DNA of 64,000 nt from assembly GCA_034509735.1 (NCBI GenBank), contig JACGWO010000002.1, positions 50,775,115 through 50,839,114 of the forward strand, given 5' to 3'. A program made the position numbers and the translations under genes. The DNA is from Sesamum alatum. Lineage: Eukaryota > Streptophyta > Magnoliopsida > Lamiales > Pedaliaceae. Each line of letters opens with the position of its first letter. The stretch's first letter is position 1. Positions 22,065 to 34,812 of this stretch are shown here, in pieces. Below the pieces are notes generated by a model. That model saw only the letters and a list, made by a program, of their open reading frames with translations, searched no databases and was not told the DNA's origin.

Positions 22065-22300
22065 TGAGACCTAGCTCAATTATAAAGTTGAGGCTCAATT
22101 ATGGGTTCAAATCCCACCAACACGTGTAATATTATTTTACTTTAATGGTAGCGTAGTTCACTTTAATAGTAGGTTTTAATTAAAAAAGTTATTTGATATT
22201 GATGATTATTATATGATTATTATAGTCGTCATTATCAAATATAGATATTTGACATGGGTAATATTAAAAAAATAATAGTTCATCGCTTTCACTTTAAAAC
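22065..22300 (+). mobile_element. tRNA-derived SINE copy (degenerate)
   Basis: A box A-like CTAGCTCAAT (22071-22080) and a box B-like GGTTCAAATCC (22104-22114) are followed by the family body ('ttattttactttaatggtag', 'gattattat'). The 3' end 'aataatagttcatcgctttca' matches the SINE at 7951-8236. No clear target duplication remains. Confidence 0.6.
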
Positions 22301-22309
22301 AATTGATAA

Positions 22310-22840
22310 GGTTACACCACCGTTCCCTAATGTTTGGTTTACACGTAGACCCCTTGTAGTTTGAAAATATACATTAATTTAATACCCCTGAAATTTATTT
22401 TCGTCTAACAAATAGATCCATCTATTTGTCAAGATTAACGGAATTTGCTGATATTAGCAAAAAAAAAAATAGTAAACAAAAATTCATATTTACTCCCGAT
22501 TAACTTATTACTAAATTGTTGCAGATCAAACAAAAAAGATTTAAATTATGATTAAACAACCCTTCTAAGAGTGAAGACACAATTCCGTATATGCATTAGC
22601 TTGTGAGGATATATAAGAATAGTTCGGTTAAGAAAAGTATTTGACCTTCTGTAAGTCAACCGGGGGTAAAAATAATTTTTATTCAATTATCTTGTTAATA
22701 GCAAATTCTGTGAATTTTTGACTAATTATTCATTAGACGGAAACAAACGTAAAAAATAATATATGTAATTTCTCAAATTACATGAAGTTTACGTATAATT
22801 ACACCAAATCTTATGGAACAACGATATAATCATCCTTTAG
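22310..22840. mobile_element. Palindromic foldback/MITE element, family shared with 42495-42890
   Basis: Left-arm features are 'ttcgtctaacaaatagatcc', 'gtcaagattaacgg' and 'aatttgctgatattagcaa'. They recur inverted on the right as 'attcattagacggaaac', 'ttttgactaattattc' and 'tagcaaattctg'. The central block 'catatttactcccgatta...attgttgcagatcaaac' is also found at 42668-42710. Boundaries are approximate. Confidence 0.55.
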
Positions 22841-24540
22841 TACTATATATAAATCAATTTAATTAAGACATTATAATATACGATTAATGCTAATACTATA
22901 ATAGTATCCACTTGTAGCGGAAGGAATATCATAATTATAATACTCAACAAATAATTTCTATAGTTGCCTAAGAATAATAATATAGAGTCGTGGTCAATAG
23001 TTTTAAGTATTCATTTCTCAAATAAATCGAACTTAATTATAAATAATCAAATGGCTCATTAAGTAATTTCAATCTTCACCATCAACTATTAATTTTTTTA
23101 ATTAGTAATAGTTAGAAACATGAATGTTTTACCAAAATTTAAATTCAATCCATCTTTATAATCTGTGTGCTAGTCGCTTTTCGTACAACCTTTACATAAT
23201 TAATCCCATAGGACAAAACAATTTTTTTTTCTTTTTTTTTTTCACATATTTTCTCTATTGATTTTTATGTAGGTCCAAGTTGACTGTTGGAAAACTTGGA
23301 ATGTGGAGGGTGATCTAATAACACACACATATATATCAATTGTAAATTTATACTTTTATAAAATTATAAATCTTCTAGATTATAATATAAATAGTTGTTT
23401 TGTGATTTTTTGTCGTAATTTGCAAAAGATTCATGCTAATAAAGTTGATCTTAAGCGACTTTGGCCCCGTTATCTTGACGTATTAATTTGAATAAGAAAA
23501 ATAGTATAACTTAGTATAGTGTTTATTTTAAAATATAGGAGTCGGGAATTAGACCATGAGTCTTGTATTAATTACTGTTCCACCTAATAATTCATCCGAC
23601 TTGGGAAAGCGGGATGAGTTATCCTAAAGACCACAAACCAATGTGGTAAGCATATGACTTCTCGATTTCATTCATAATATTTTTGTCTTTAATACATCTC
23701 AAATGGTTCACTAGTAATTTTTCACTCAATCCATGTATAGCAGTCAAAGTAAACACATGATTAAATTTTATGCTGATTCAATAATACATGTAAGTAAATA
23801 ATTTATAATTAATTCAGAAATTTTTTTATCATTCATTTAATTAAAGATAATCTAATCGCTCATTTAATCGGATACCCGAAGTAAACGGGACCGTTGGGTA
23901 TTGGAGTATTCTCCATACTACATAAATATTTGTTTCTAATTATATTTAATTTTTTCAATTTTTTGGGAGATTATATAATCTGTTAACTGATTTTGAACAT
24001 CAACACTATTAGATATGAGATTTTAATGCTTCTTCTTACAACTGCTTGGTCCAAATTAAGTACGGGAGAGTTTTCTTTCGGATTCTCAATGAATTTTAAT
24101 TCAATTTTGGGCTACTATGATCCTATGAGCTAATGAGATTTTATCCTGAGTTTATAATCAACCGTTAATACATATATGTAAGGAAGCAAACATAGCTTTA
24201 AAACAACAATAATTATCGTAACTCACTCTGTGTTGATGCAACTTTTCCTTTTACCAAAACTATTTAATTCACTTAATTGATGTACGCATTATGATAACTT
24301 ATTCTATTGACAATTATATATATATTTAGATAATTTAAATATAAATCACACAATAATCACTGCATATATGACCTTCCACTTATCTTAACGTACCCGACTA
24401 ATATCCACCCACTTTCATCAACTTGACCATTTTAAAAAAAAATTGAACCACTCTTAACAAGCTACATATATCTAAGAATTTAGACTTGTCAATGAGTTTT
24501 CTTAATAGCAAATCTTGTGACCAACTTGGCCATAAATATG
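22841..24540. other. AT-rich intergenic region
   Basis: No gene or well-bounded element is recognised. A stretch at about 23540-23660 (containing 'catccgacttgggaaagcgggatgag') resembles part of 12690-12740, so both may be copies of one old repeat. A short open frame at 23303-23491 has no recognisable domain. Confidence 0.45.
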
Positions 24541-24545
24541 TTAAC

Positions 24546-24775
24546 GAGGCTTAATTCAATTGATAAAGCAGATGCCCGCAGTCCCACGATTCTAAAGTCG
24601 TGGATTAGAATCACAAACGTGTTAGATGTTATTTTACTTTAATAGTAGGTGTTGATTAGATATATTTATTCGATATTGATGATTATTGGATGTTAATTAC
24701 TGTTGTAAGTAGTTGTTAGATATAGATATTTTATATTGATGATTTTGAATTTTTGATCGAATTACGAAAAAAAAT
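24546..24775 (+). mobile_element. tRNA-derived SINE copy (degenerate)
   Basis: The 5' part 'gaggcttaattcaattgataaag...cccacgattctaaagtcgtgg' aligns with 'gaagcttagcttagttggcg...cccatgatcctaaagttcatgg' of the intact SINE. The body 'ttattttactttaatagtaggt' is shared with the copy at 22065, and an A tail occupies about 24766-24774. Box B has decayed (GGATTAGAATCAC). Confidence 0.55.
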
Positions 24776-26642
24776 CCCTTAAATATACTATACCTTGGCT
24801 AGAAAAGAGAAGTGTATAAATAAATACATATGTAAGGGATTTTTTTTTTTATTTATTTATTTTTCTTGCTAATGCTACATAGGCAACTAGACTTTTAAAA
24901 TAAAAGTGCGAATTCTTTCAAAAAGAAAGAAAGTGCGAATTATATATACATTTATTGACATAACAAAGAACATTCTTAGATTATATTGTACATTGAATGT
25001 ATTAATTTCATTGTACGATGTATATATTAGTAGAGGATATTCTTTGTTACATACGAACGTATTAGTTATTTAATTATTTTATTCAATGTATGTATTTCAC
25101 GTTTAGAGTTATATTCTTTGTACTATACAAAATATAAATAATAACTTCACGTTTTTCTTTTTTATATATAATATAATCACAAAACTCTGTTACTTTGTAG
25201 TTTCTTTGTTATATATAAAAATAATTAAAATATTTTGGGTTTCATTATGAATCCTTTTCAAAGGACTGATATGATAATTAATTCGCGTCACTATTTCAAT
25301 TTAATTTGTCAACTTGCAGACGCTATTAAAGGTAGACTCCTTTCTATAAAGTAGGAGACTACAAAATCGAGTTTTCATTAAATGTGTGAATATTTATCGT
25401 ATTTTATCTTAATTTGTTATAACTAATTATTTTTCATTGATGAACATATCAAAGTATCGATTGATATCTTGAAAAATTATGATGCAATTAATCTTAGTTT
25501 CCAAAAAAAAAAATCATAAATTATTGCCATTAAGGACAAAATTCCAGGAAATAAATGAATTTTTTTTTTCTGATTAACATTCTTGTAAAATTTTACATAG
25601 GTCGTTTAGCAACTCGAAAATTAATTTATGAATATATCTATGTAGTGGGAAATTAAATAACATATTATATTTGGAAAGCCAAGATGCAAGTTGAAATATC
25701 CAAAAGATGGGGGGGTCTTTGGTCAATATAATGGATTTGATTTGACAGATTAAAATATTAATTTGTAGGCATCATGCTCGTGACCAAGTTTATTCAACAT
25801 GCCCGATTGATAAGGTTGTTTGAATCTACGAAGATTCTAAAAGCAACTTCCCTTTTACTTTCTATAATTTTTTATAAAAAATATAATTAAATTAGGTCAT
25901 CTTGAAAATGAGACGTCGATAGAACACTAATTATTAGGTTAAGTTGTAATAAGTAAATTATTAAAATTAATAGTTTTATACTTATTTAGAAGATGATTTA
26001 TTTTATATTGAATATTTGTGCTCGAGAGGATTTTAATTCAAAATTTTTAAGCGGGCTCGTCAAATTTGGATTGCAAGAAACTTATTTTTTAGTAGGGCAT
26101 GTCTCTTTCGAAGAATTTGTTTTTTATTTTTTTATTTTTTTATTTTATTTTTTAATTAAATTAATTTATGGCTGAACTTTTAATATAACAATTAAATTGA
26201 GATCTCATAACTTTACAGAATGTATATTCAAATTTCACCAAACTTGTAACATTTAACTTACGTTATAAGAAATTTAACACTAATTAATTGTTATGATTAA
26301 AAATACATAGTCATTGTAGATAGTCGTTTACCACAATCATGTAAAGGTTGTTGACCGTGATTTTTATGAGTGTGGCTATGTCATGCCTTATAGTCATGGC
26401 AAAAATAATTTTCATGATGAATAATATAAATTTTTACAATGATTTTTGTTTAATCATGATTAATAATAATTATTTACCATATCCAATAAAATTGTAGCGA
26501 ATAGTAATTTATCTTATATTGTTATTCAATATAAGTTTATGTAATTTATTATCTTATGTTATAAGTAATTTGATAATTAATTACTGACTATGTGTAGAAC
26601 TATGTAATTATAACTTCTAAAACTAAACTGCTTATAAAAAAA
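24776..26642. other. AT-rich intergenic region
   Basis: Nothing recognisable beyond A/T-rich low-complexity tracts (for example T-rich 26115-26160). Degenerate repetition around 'accatgattaataataat' lies near 26290-26470. No gene is supported. Confidence 0.5.
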
Positions 26643-26649
26643 ATATAAA

Positions 26650-27075
26650 AAAAAATCCGGCAAAATTACATTTTTGGTCTTGTAACTTTAGGCCATTAGC
26701 ACTTTTAGTCATGTAACTTTCGCGGTTTACAGATTTCGTCCTTTTTTTGACACATTTAGTCCTACATCTCAATTTTGGTCCTTTTTTAACACATTTAATC
26801 CTGCCTTTACACTTTTGGTCCACCGGTAAATTTTCAGCCAATTAGATTTGCCGGAATGCCACGTCAAATAGCACATTATCTACCACGTGAGATTTGTAGA
26901 TAGCAAAATTACATTTTTAGTCCTGTAACTTTAGGTCATTAGCACTTTTAGTCCTGTATCTTTCGCGGTTTACACATTTCATCATTTTTTTGACACATTT
27001 AGTCCTACACATCTCAATTTTGATCCTTTTTTAATAAATTTTGTCTTGCCTTTACATTTTTTGGTCCATCGATTA
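26650..27075. mobile_element. Two direct half-copies of a foldback element arm
   Basis: The motif series 'caaaattacatttttggtc', 'ctttaggccattagcac', 'cgcggtttaca', 'gacacatttagtcct' and 'ggtccacc' appears at about 26658-26825 and again at about 26907-27070. It is the same arm that forms the palindrome at 27651-28056. The two copies here are in the same orientation, about 249 bases apart. Confidence 0.55.
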
Positions 27076-27500
27076 AAGAAAAAATATATAACAAATGAAA
27101 AATGGAAATACAATGAACATAGAACTTTGAAAGATGCCATAGGCCGTTATTTGAATACACAAGTATACATGATTTATTGATTCACACAAAAGACAGTTCA
27201 AAATGAACACAACTTGCTTTATTCACTATTTAAAAAATAGGGCCAATAGGGAAGCATCTCTTCCCCTTATTATCAGGGAAGAAGCTTATGGTAATGAGCG
27301 TTATGCTTTTTGTACTTTATTATCTTCTTTTTCTTCGTCATTGATGTCTTCCTCCTCTTCCTCCTCCGCCTTAACTTATCTCTTTGAACCTGAAAGGGGG
27401 GGGGGGGGGTTGTTCAAAAAATTCATGTACCATATGGTCCTCACTAAAAAAAAATTATTATTGCTACATTTTTAATGACTATGGCTAAAAATCATGCGAA
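27076..27500. other. Spacer with a 14-G tract and a short acidic-coding remnant
   Basis: Positions 27396-27409 are an unbroken run of 14 G. On the minus strand, 27322-27380 reads a Glu/Asp-rich stretch (AEEEEEEDINDEEKEDNK) ending in a stop. This looks like the acidic tail of a decayed gene, but nothing upstream supports a full exon. It may simply be a purine-rich repeat. Confidence 0.3.
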
Positions 27501-27650
27501 CTAGCTTTTATTAACTAGGATTTAATAAAAATCGATATAAAAACTAGGTTTTTCACCATGAAAAACTTATTTGCCACGGCTAAGAGCCGTAGTAAAAACA
27601 TTCGTCATTACATTTGAGATTCACGCCTTCACGACAAAAGAAAAAAAAAA

Positions 27651-28056
27651 GCAAAATTATATTTTTGGTCCTGTAACTTTAGGCCATTAGCACTTTTTGT
27701 CCTCTTTTTGACACATTTAGTCTTGCACATCTTAATTTTGGTCATTTTTTAACAAATTTAGTCATGCCTTTACATTTTTTGTCCACCGGTAAATTTTTCG
27801 GCCAAACGAATTCCACGTTAATAACACATCATCTGCCACGTGTTATTGACGTGGCATTCTGGCCAAACGAATTGGCCAAAAAATTTATCGGTGGATCAAA
27901 AATGTAAAGGCAGGACTAATTTATTAAAAAAGGACCAAAATTGAGAGGTACAGGACCAAATGCGTCAAAAAAAGAATAAAATATGTAAACTGCGAAAGAT
28001 ACAGGACTAAAAATGCTAATAACCTAAAATTATAGAACCAAAAATATAATTTTGCC
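27651..28056. mobile_element. Palindromic foldback/MITE element (about 406 bp)
   Basis: The left end 'gcaaaattatatttttggtc' and the right end '..ccaaaaatataattttgcc' are inverted. The complementarity runs through 'ctgtaactttaggccattagca', 'gacacatttagt' and 'ccaccggtaaatttttcggccaa' to a centre at about 27838-27850 (CCACGTGTTATTGACGTGG). Both flanks are A-rich (A7 or longer), so any target duplication is obscured. Confidence 0.65.
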
Positions 28057-28224
28057 AAAAAAATCCCAAAGTGACATCTTAATTTAACTTTCTGACAAAT
28101 AGCACTCATTTCAAAATAAATAAATAATAATACTTAAAATAAAAGTTCCTTCCTTGAAAAAAGCTGGTGATATAATTGTCAAGAGGTCCAATTAAAGTCC
28201 TTGTTATCTTTCATTCACTTCCCA

Positions 28225-28560
28225 TTATTTAACTAACTGTCGCGGCACACTGTATATATAATAAATAATATATCACGTTTTAAAATATATTATAAATAAA
28301 AATAAAATTTATGAACCAATAAATCACATTAAAAAAAAGAAAATTAACTTAATGTATTATCGACACAAATAAAGAATTAGTGTATTGGTGTTAAAAATGG
28401 CGTGAGTCACTTTTATAAAAAAAATAAAAATAAATAGTTTTTAAAAATAATCTAATTAGAGGTATAATTATCATATTTAAAAATTGGTATGACAGTGTCA
28501 TGAACCGTCGTTTGTGAGTGTAGAGGACATCTTTTTGTATTAGTACTAGTAGATATTGGC
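28225..28560 (-). mobile_element. Helitron-like element fragment, minus orientation
   Basis: Read on the minus strand it begins near 28555 with 'tactaatacaaaaagatg', then 'cactcacaaacgacgg' and 'accaatttttaaatatg'. It ends near 28230 with a G+C-rich GTGCCGCGACAG segment. This order matches the small Helitron at 7571-7857 and the pieces at 28615 and 41083. Confidence 0.45.
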
Positions 28561-28614
28561 AAGCAATCTCTACGTGCATATAATAAATAATATTTTTTTA
28601 AAGTATATTATAAA

Positions 28615-28988
28615 TCTATACTAATATAAAAAGAAAATGCTTCTCTCACTCACAGATAGCGGTTTATGACACTACACCACCAATTTTTTAAGTATGTTGA
28701 TAATACCCTTAAATTGGTTTTCTTTCCTTTCTTTTTTTTTAAAAAAAATATATAATGACACCATCGTGACACGCCGTTCATGCGTATATAATAAATAATA
28801 TTTCATATTTTAAAATATATTATAAATAAGAAAAAAAATATAAGCCAATTTATTCACATTAAAAAAATAAAAAAATAAAATTATTTAGTGGTATTATTTA
28901 ACAAAAATTGGTGTTATGATGTAAGTAATCGTCTTTTTGAATAAAAATAGATTTTTTTTTTTTTTATATTAGCATAGATTAGTATAGA
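28615..28988. mobile_element. Inverted pair of Helitron-like 5' termini
   Basis: The left edge A|TCTATACTAATATAAAAAG starts at 28615 on the plus strand. The right edge read on minus is A|TCTATACTAATCTATG, starting at 28988. Both are followed inwards by 'cact/acgattacttacatca...accaattttt' type sequence. A 3'-like segment ('cgtgacacgccgttcatgcg') lies between them near 28766-28785. It appears that one element inserted into, or recombined with, another in opposite orientation. Confidence 0.45.
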
Positions 28989-29015
28989 TAAATTAACAGA
29001 AACGGGGATTTATTG

Positions 29016-29115
29016 GGCCAGTTGTACCATGGCTGGCATCCAACTATAAAATGGGCCCGTGATCCACAGATGCCATCCAACTATATGGGGCCAGTCCAAT
29101 ATATGGCCCATGGGC
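29016..29115. promoter_or_regulatory. Cluster of TGGGCC/GGCCCA site II motifs upstream of RH18
   Basis: Four or more TGGGCC/GGCCCA cores occur in 100 bases (around 29016, 29053, 29088 and 29103-29112). In plants these TCP-bound site II motifs mark promoters of ribosome-biogenesis and growth genes. They lie about 530 bases before the RH18 start codon, rather far for a core promoter, so the assignment is tentative. Confidence 0.35.
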
Positions 29116-29646
29116 TTGTCTATTGTGCTTCTAATTTAAATGTTGAATTTAATGATCAAGTTCCCTTACTTAGAATCTTAATTCAAAGTAAATGACAAAG
29201 TCGTAGTTCTACATAAAAATCTAAATTTGAAATTAAGGGCTTAAAAGGGAGAAAATAGCTTTATTTTTTTTATTTTCAAAACAGATAATTAATATATTTA
29301 AATTTATTTTTATTTATGTTACATAGATAATACAAAAATACAAATCAAAACATATTAAATAACTTTTAAAAATATACACGTTTAACTCTATATTCCTAAA
29401 ACAAAGCAAAACACTCGAATATAGAAATTCTCAAGCAGCAAAACTATAATTTGTGTAACTTTTGGGGCAGAAAACGGAAAAAATAATTTTTGAAGGTACA
29501 GAACTCTAAGAGATTTATTTTATCGGGGCAAAAAGGAAATTTACGTTAAACTGGTGGTTGACACCGTAAATTAACATTAGTTGTGAAACCTGGGGAGGGA
29601 CCTCAAAAACGAACAATTCCCGGACGCCAGCCAGAGTGCAGCAACA

Positions 29647-32600
29647 ATGGCGGCCGAGGACAAGAACCCAAACAAAGCCTTGACTAGCACGAGGTTCTCC
29701 GACCTGAACCCGCCGATCTCGGAACCGGTTCTGGAAGCACTAACTCAGTCCGGGTTCGAGTTCTGCACTCCGGTTCAAGCCGCCACCATACCCTTGCTCT
29801 GCAGCTACAAGGATGTTGCAGTCGACGCCGCCACCGGCTCTGGCAAAACCCTAGCCTTCGTCATCCCCCTCGTCGAAATCCTCCGCCGCGCCGCGCCGCC
29901 CCAACCCCACCAGGTCTTTGATTTCAATTAGAGTACCCAAGCTTCAGTTTATGTAGCTATTCTGCTATTTTTGTTCGTCTAAGAAAATGAAGTAGATGGC
30001 TGAAAGTTGTTAATTCTGACATCTTGGTATGGTGGGGGTAGTTTATACCATTCATATACAGTTTTGAAGTGTGAACGTAAATTCATGTAGCTTCTAAATG
30101 TTTTTCCGTCTATGGGGATTCTCTGTTGCGTTTAATCCGTGGCTTACTTGTTATATTCTCTTACAGGTGATGGGTGTAGTAATTTCTCCGACAAGGGAGT
30201 TGTCTTCGCAGATATTTAAGGTTGCAGAGCCATTTATTTCGACATTGTCGAATGTGAGGCCGATGCTGTTAGTGGGGGGAGTTGAAGTGAAGGCTGATAT
30301 GAGGAAAATTGAAGAGGAAGGGGTTAATTTGTTAATTGGAACTCCTGGAAGATTGAGCGATATCATGGAGCGCATGGATGCATTAGACTTCCGAAACCTG
30401 GAGGTTATTTTGTTTCCCTTTCATTATGGAAATTATAGATGCACACTATTGAAATTTTATCTGTTCTTTTTCCATGTCCTTGTTTCTTGTTTGGTGAGTA
30501 ATGTTTGTTCTGCACTATCAAAAACTTGCGAATCCGATGAGATGCGGAATGCTTGTTTAAGATGATGTTAATTGGTGAAACAGATATTGATTTTAGATGA
30601 AGCTGATAGACTACTAGATATGGGGTTCCAGAAGCAGATTAGTGCAATTATATCTCGCTTACCGAAGCTTCGCAGAACAGGTCTTTTTTCAGCTACTCAA
30701 ACTGAAGCAGTTGAAGAGCTATCAAAGGCGGGATTAAGGAATCCTGTGAGGGTAGAAGTTCGAGCTGAAGTAAAGGGACAAAAGGATTTAACATCTTCCC
30801 AACAAATTGCCTCTTCAAAAACTCCTTCAGGGCTTCATCTTGAGGTATTCCTTATTCTATTTAGACTCCCTCTTGTTTCCAGTTTGCTGTATCCGATCTT
30901 GATTTTGCACTTATTGCCGGATTCAGAGCCTGATTGATATCTAATCAGATAAACTGATGTTTATTCATTCTTTGATGGGACCTTATTCTGCAGTATCTTC
31001 AATGTGAAGCAGACAAGAAACCGTTGCAGCTCATTGATCTCCTGACTAAAAACAAGACTCAGAAAACAATAGTGTGAGTTGCACCGCTTCAATGATTTTG
31101 TATGAAGTTGCTATTTCTCTCTAGTTAGTTTAGCTGCAAGAACGTCTCATGGATGCATACAATCTCCTTTCTTGTGTAGCTATTTCATGACTTGTGCTTG
31201 TGTTGATTACTGGGGAGCTGTACTTCCACGTCTTTCTCCTTTGAAGGGTTTCTCTCTGATCTCACTTCATGGAAAGATGAAGCAGGTAATTTTGTAATTA
31301 TAGTCAATGGGGGCTTTCACATCTTTTTAAAGTTAGAGTATTTCATTACTTATATCATATTATCATGCATGCAGGCGGCAAGGGAGAAGGCACTAGAATC
31401 ATTTACAAATCTTTCAAGCGGTGTTCTTCTTTGCACTGATGTAGCAGCACGTGGGCTTGACATACCTGGTGTTGACTGTATAATACAGGTAGGCTCTAGC
31501 CAGTAAACAACTGTCATTCTGACTTCCGATCTCCCATTTGGCTATTCCACATGGTCAAACCTGCATGGCAAAATTTTGATTGCATTTGAAATTATTAATC
31601 TGATTCTAAAGAATGGAGGATATGATACACTAATTTTCTGGAATCATATGTTCATTGTGCTTAAAGGTGTAAAATTTATGGATGTCTAACTGCAATAGCT
31701 GCAGTCCTCTTTTATAAATGATGTTACTTAGGCAGTATCGGTGGTCTGTTGTTACTTAATATTCATTGTGCATAGCTTTTATATGTTCATATGTTCATTG
31801 TGCATAGCTTTTATAAATGCTTTTGTTACTTAGGCAGTATCGGCGGTCTGTTGGACTCATTGTGAATGATGTTTTTATTCTTTTTCATTTGAGACTTAAG
31901 GATCTGCAAACTATGTATACCCAAAGTCAAAATACAATATTATTAATGATGCAATATTAATAATCATCATTAATATATCGGGAAATATGTTAGTTCTTAA
32001 TCCCTTTATACTTTACCTTGCTGAATGAAGCATCTTTGACTTTCCGTGATTGATCTATTAACTAGATTGATTAAAGCTATGACTAATTGTTTGGAGGTGA
32101 TTGTCATTCTACCTGCAGTATGACCCCCCACAGGACCCAAATGTGTTCATACACAGAGTTGGTCGAACTGCTAGGATGGGACGACAAGGAAGTGCGATTG
32201 TCTTCCTGTTGCCAAAGGTTTGGTCAGAAGGGCCTAATCTTCTTGTTTGGGTTTTTTTTATTTTACAATTGCAACACATTATTAGTAGTATTCTGTATAA
32301 CTTTTCATCCATACTAAACAGGAGGAAGCATATATAGAGTTCCTTAGGATAAGGAGAGTTCCACTTGAGGAGCGAAAATGCTCTGATGAGGTTCCTGATA
32401 TTATTCCTCAGGTAAGAAACCTTACCGTTAACAAATATTGTACTCCAAATTGTTTTCTCGAATAGCTGAGTAATGCTCCCATGCAACACATAAATGGGCT
32501 TGTACTGTTGGGGCCAAACGCCCCATTTTCTAACCCTCAACCTATGCTTCCTGGCTTGCCCAGCCTATGTTACTCAATTTTACAAACAAATGCGAGGGTT

Positions 32601-33809
32601 CATACTTGTAATGCTTATAATTCATCAACAATCCTGTTCCCCTTGCTAAATAGATGACCTGTGTCTCAAAATATTGCTATCTGTTTAGCTTAATTATGTG
32701 CTCAGGAACGAGGACTGTGCTAGTTTCTTCAACATCTTAATCTACTTTGGTCCTCAAGTGTACCTTTGGCATTATGCAATATCCTGTGATGCTTTGTGTA
32801 CTTTGACCTATTTAGGAATTGAGATATGTGCTCTGAAATATTCAGTAACTACTACTTACTACTTATCTGTTGATCTAATCGGTGAAATAATATCTTTCCA
32901 GATACGTTCAGCTGCAAAAAAAGATCGTGACATTATGGAAAAAGGGCTGAAGGCTTTTGTATCTTTTGTTCGTGCTTACAAAGAACATCATTGTTCCTTT
33001 ATCTTCAGGTTGTAGAAACTTTTCATACCCTGATTCAAATGGTCATTTGTTGATTACTTTGGTTCTGATGATCTGTTTTGTTGGCAGGTGGAAAGAACTT
33101 GAAATCGGGAAGTTGGGCATGGGATATGGTTTGTTGCAGCTCCCTTCTATGCCTGAAGTAAAGAACCACTCTCTTTCTACCGAAGGTTTTGTTCCAGTTG
33201 AAGATATAAACCTGGAGGATATTAAGTTCAAGTAAGGATCCTTTTAAAAAATTGTCGACTCAAGTAAATTCTTTACTCGACTGCATTTCTACATTCGGAA
33301 TTATGAGTTTGCTGCACGGTTAATATTGTACCAGGAAAATGGGAAATAGTTGTTCGACTATTTTTCTCCTTGTGAATAATTAATGATTTGATTTTTGATT
33401 CATGCTTTATTAACTTCTTTTTTGTTGGATTCCATATAACATTTAGCAAATATTGAAAACTTAGGTAACTCTATACAACGTAGTATGTGAAATTTTTATA
33501 GTTGAATGTAACTACTGCTTACGTGTGTCTGAAAATTTATCCAGGGATAAATCTAGAGAGAAACAAAGAAAGAAAAACCTGCAAGCTAAACAAGCTGCAA
33601 AAGAGCAAAAGCAGCAGAAGCCTAAACCAGTTTCAAATGCTTCAAACACGGTCATGAGGAAGAAAACAGCCCGGCAAAGACGTGCAACTCAATCAACAGA
33701 AGATGCAGACGAGCTAGATCGGGAGTATCGTTTGCTGAAGAAGCTGAAAAAAGGAAGGATTGACGAAAGTGAATTTGCAAAATTAACTGGAACGGAAGAT
33801 CTACTTTGA
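29647..33809 (+). CDS. RH18: DEAD-box ATP-dependent RNA helicase 18 (DDX55/Spb4-like), eleven exons
   Basis: Nucleolar RNA helicase; the yeast and human relatives Spb4 and DDX55 act in 60S ribosome assembly. Exons: 29647-29913, 30167-30403, 30584-30844, 30994-31073, 31180-31285, 31375-31488, 32119-32217, 32322-32411, 32902-33008, 33088-33231, 33545-33809. The frame stays open through all junctions and gives 589 aa, close to Arabidopsis RH18. Core motifs: Q motif FEFCTPVQ (37-44), Walker A AATGSGKT (61-68), PTREL (97-101), TPGR (148-151), DEAD (173-176), SAT (205-207), [10 protein letters not shown] (about 342-351) and [11 protein letters not shown] (367-377). The C-terminal half carries [16 protein letters not shown] and [10 protein letters not shown], typical of the DDX55 branch. 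A Lys-rich tail ([15 protein letters not shown]..) follows, suited to RNA binding and nucleolar targeting. All introns are GT-AG. Confidence 0.95.
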
Positions 33810-34812
33810 GACACAACTGTGGGGAAGGAATATTGAGTAAGCTAGTCGAAGGTCTGGATGTACAGGAATTCCTTACCGACCCAAGTGGGGGTTTGAGCCA
33901 GTACACGCCCGTTGACGTTATGAAGTAAAATGCCGACACCATCATATATAACAGAGCGTGATCCGACCTAAATATGGGACTGAAGTGGATGGTGTTTCAC
34001 GAGCCGACCTATTTCATGACGGCCTCGGACTCAAAACCAGTAGTTCTCCTTCAGCTCTGAAGGTAAAGTTTGCTTAGATATCACACATTCGGCCCAAGGC
34101 TTCGAATTTGCTTTTTTTTTTTTCCCTGTAATTTTCTCTTCAAGAAAATGCTAATATTTTAGTTAAATTAACTTGCAGTTGTAGTTATGTTACTTGTGTG
34201 ACATTATCTGATTTAGTGAAATTTAAATTGCTTGAGAGAAGAATGAAACATTGAGACATTCACTTGAAAGATGACTCGTTTCTGAAGGTAATGTGATGAT
34301 TGCCAAATGTAGTTTTAGATTTATATTTGATATAGTTTTACTTTCTGTTTGATTATCAATCAAACACAAATACATTTGTAACGTGTAAATTTTAATTGAA
34401 AGAGTATTTTCTAATGTATAGTCCAGAATAATAACACAACTTGAAAGGGAAACGTGAAAATGAATAATTTACTAATTACACAATATATATATGTATATTA
34501 TATAAAATATTTTGATTTGATCCAAACTAAACTCAAATTAAAATTTTGGAACTAAAATCCTACTTGAGAAGGGTCTGTCTTTTCTATAATAATAACGGAA
34601 TGCCATAAAGCACAAATAAGACGCATGACATTAAACACAAAATCAGAAGTAAAAAATAATCAGATTTTGTGTAATGTAATCTCAAAAATTTCAAATAATT
34701 TGTCAAAGACTTACCTAAGTTGGAGATAAATACTAATAATCTGAATTTCCTTGTTTGACATGAAATATATTTTTAATATTCTAATAATTGAGTTATAATC
34801 GGCACTAAATCT
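33810..34812. other. RH18 3' region and AT-rich spacer
   Basis: The RH18 3'UTR probably extends to about 34150, where T-rich sequence and 'aagaaaatgctaatatt' occur. From there to 34810 I see only AT-rich promoter-proximal DNA with an AT tract near 34482-34505. No gene. Confidence 0.5.
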
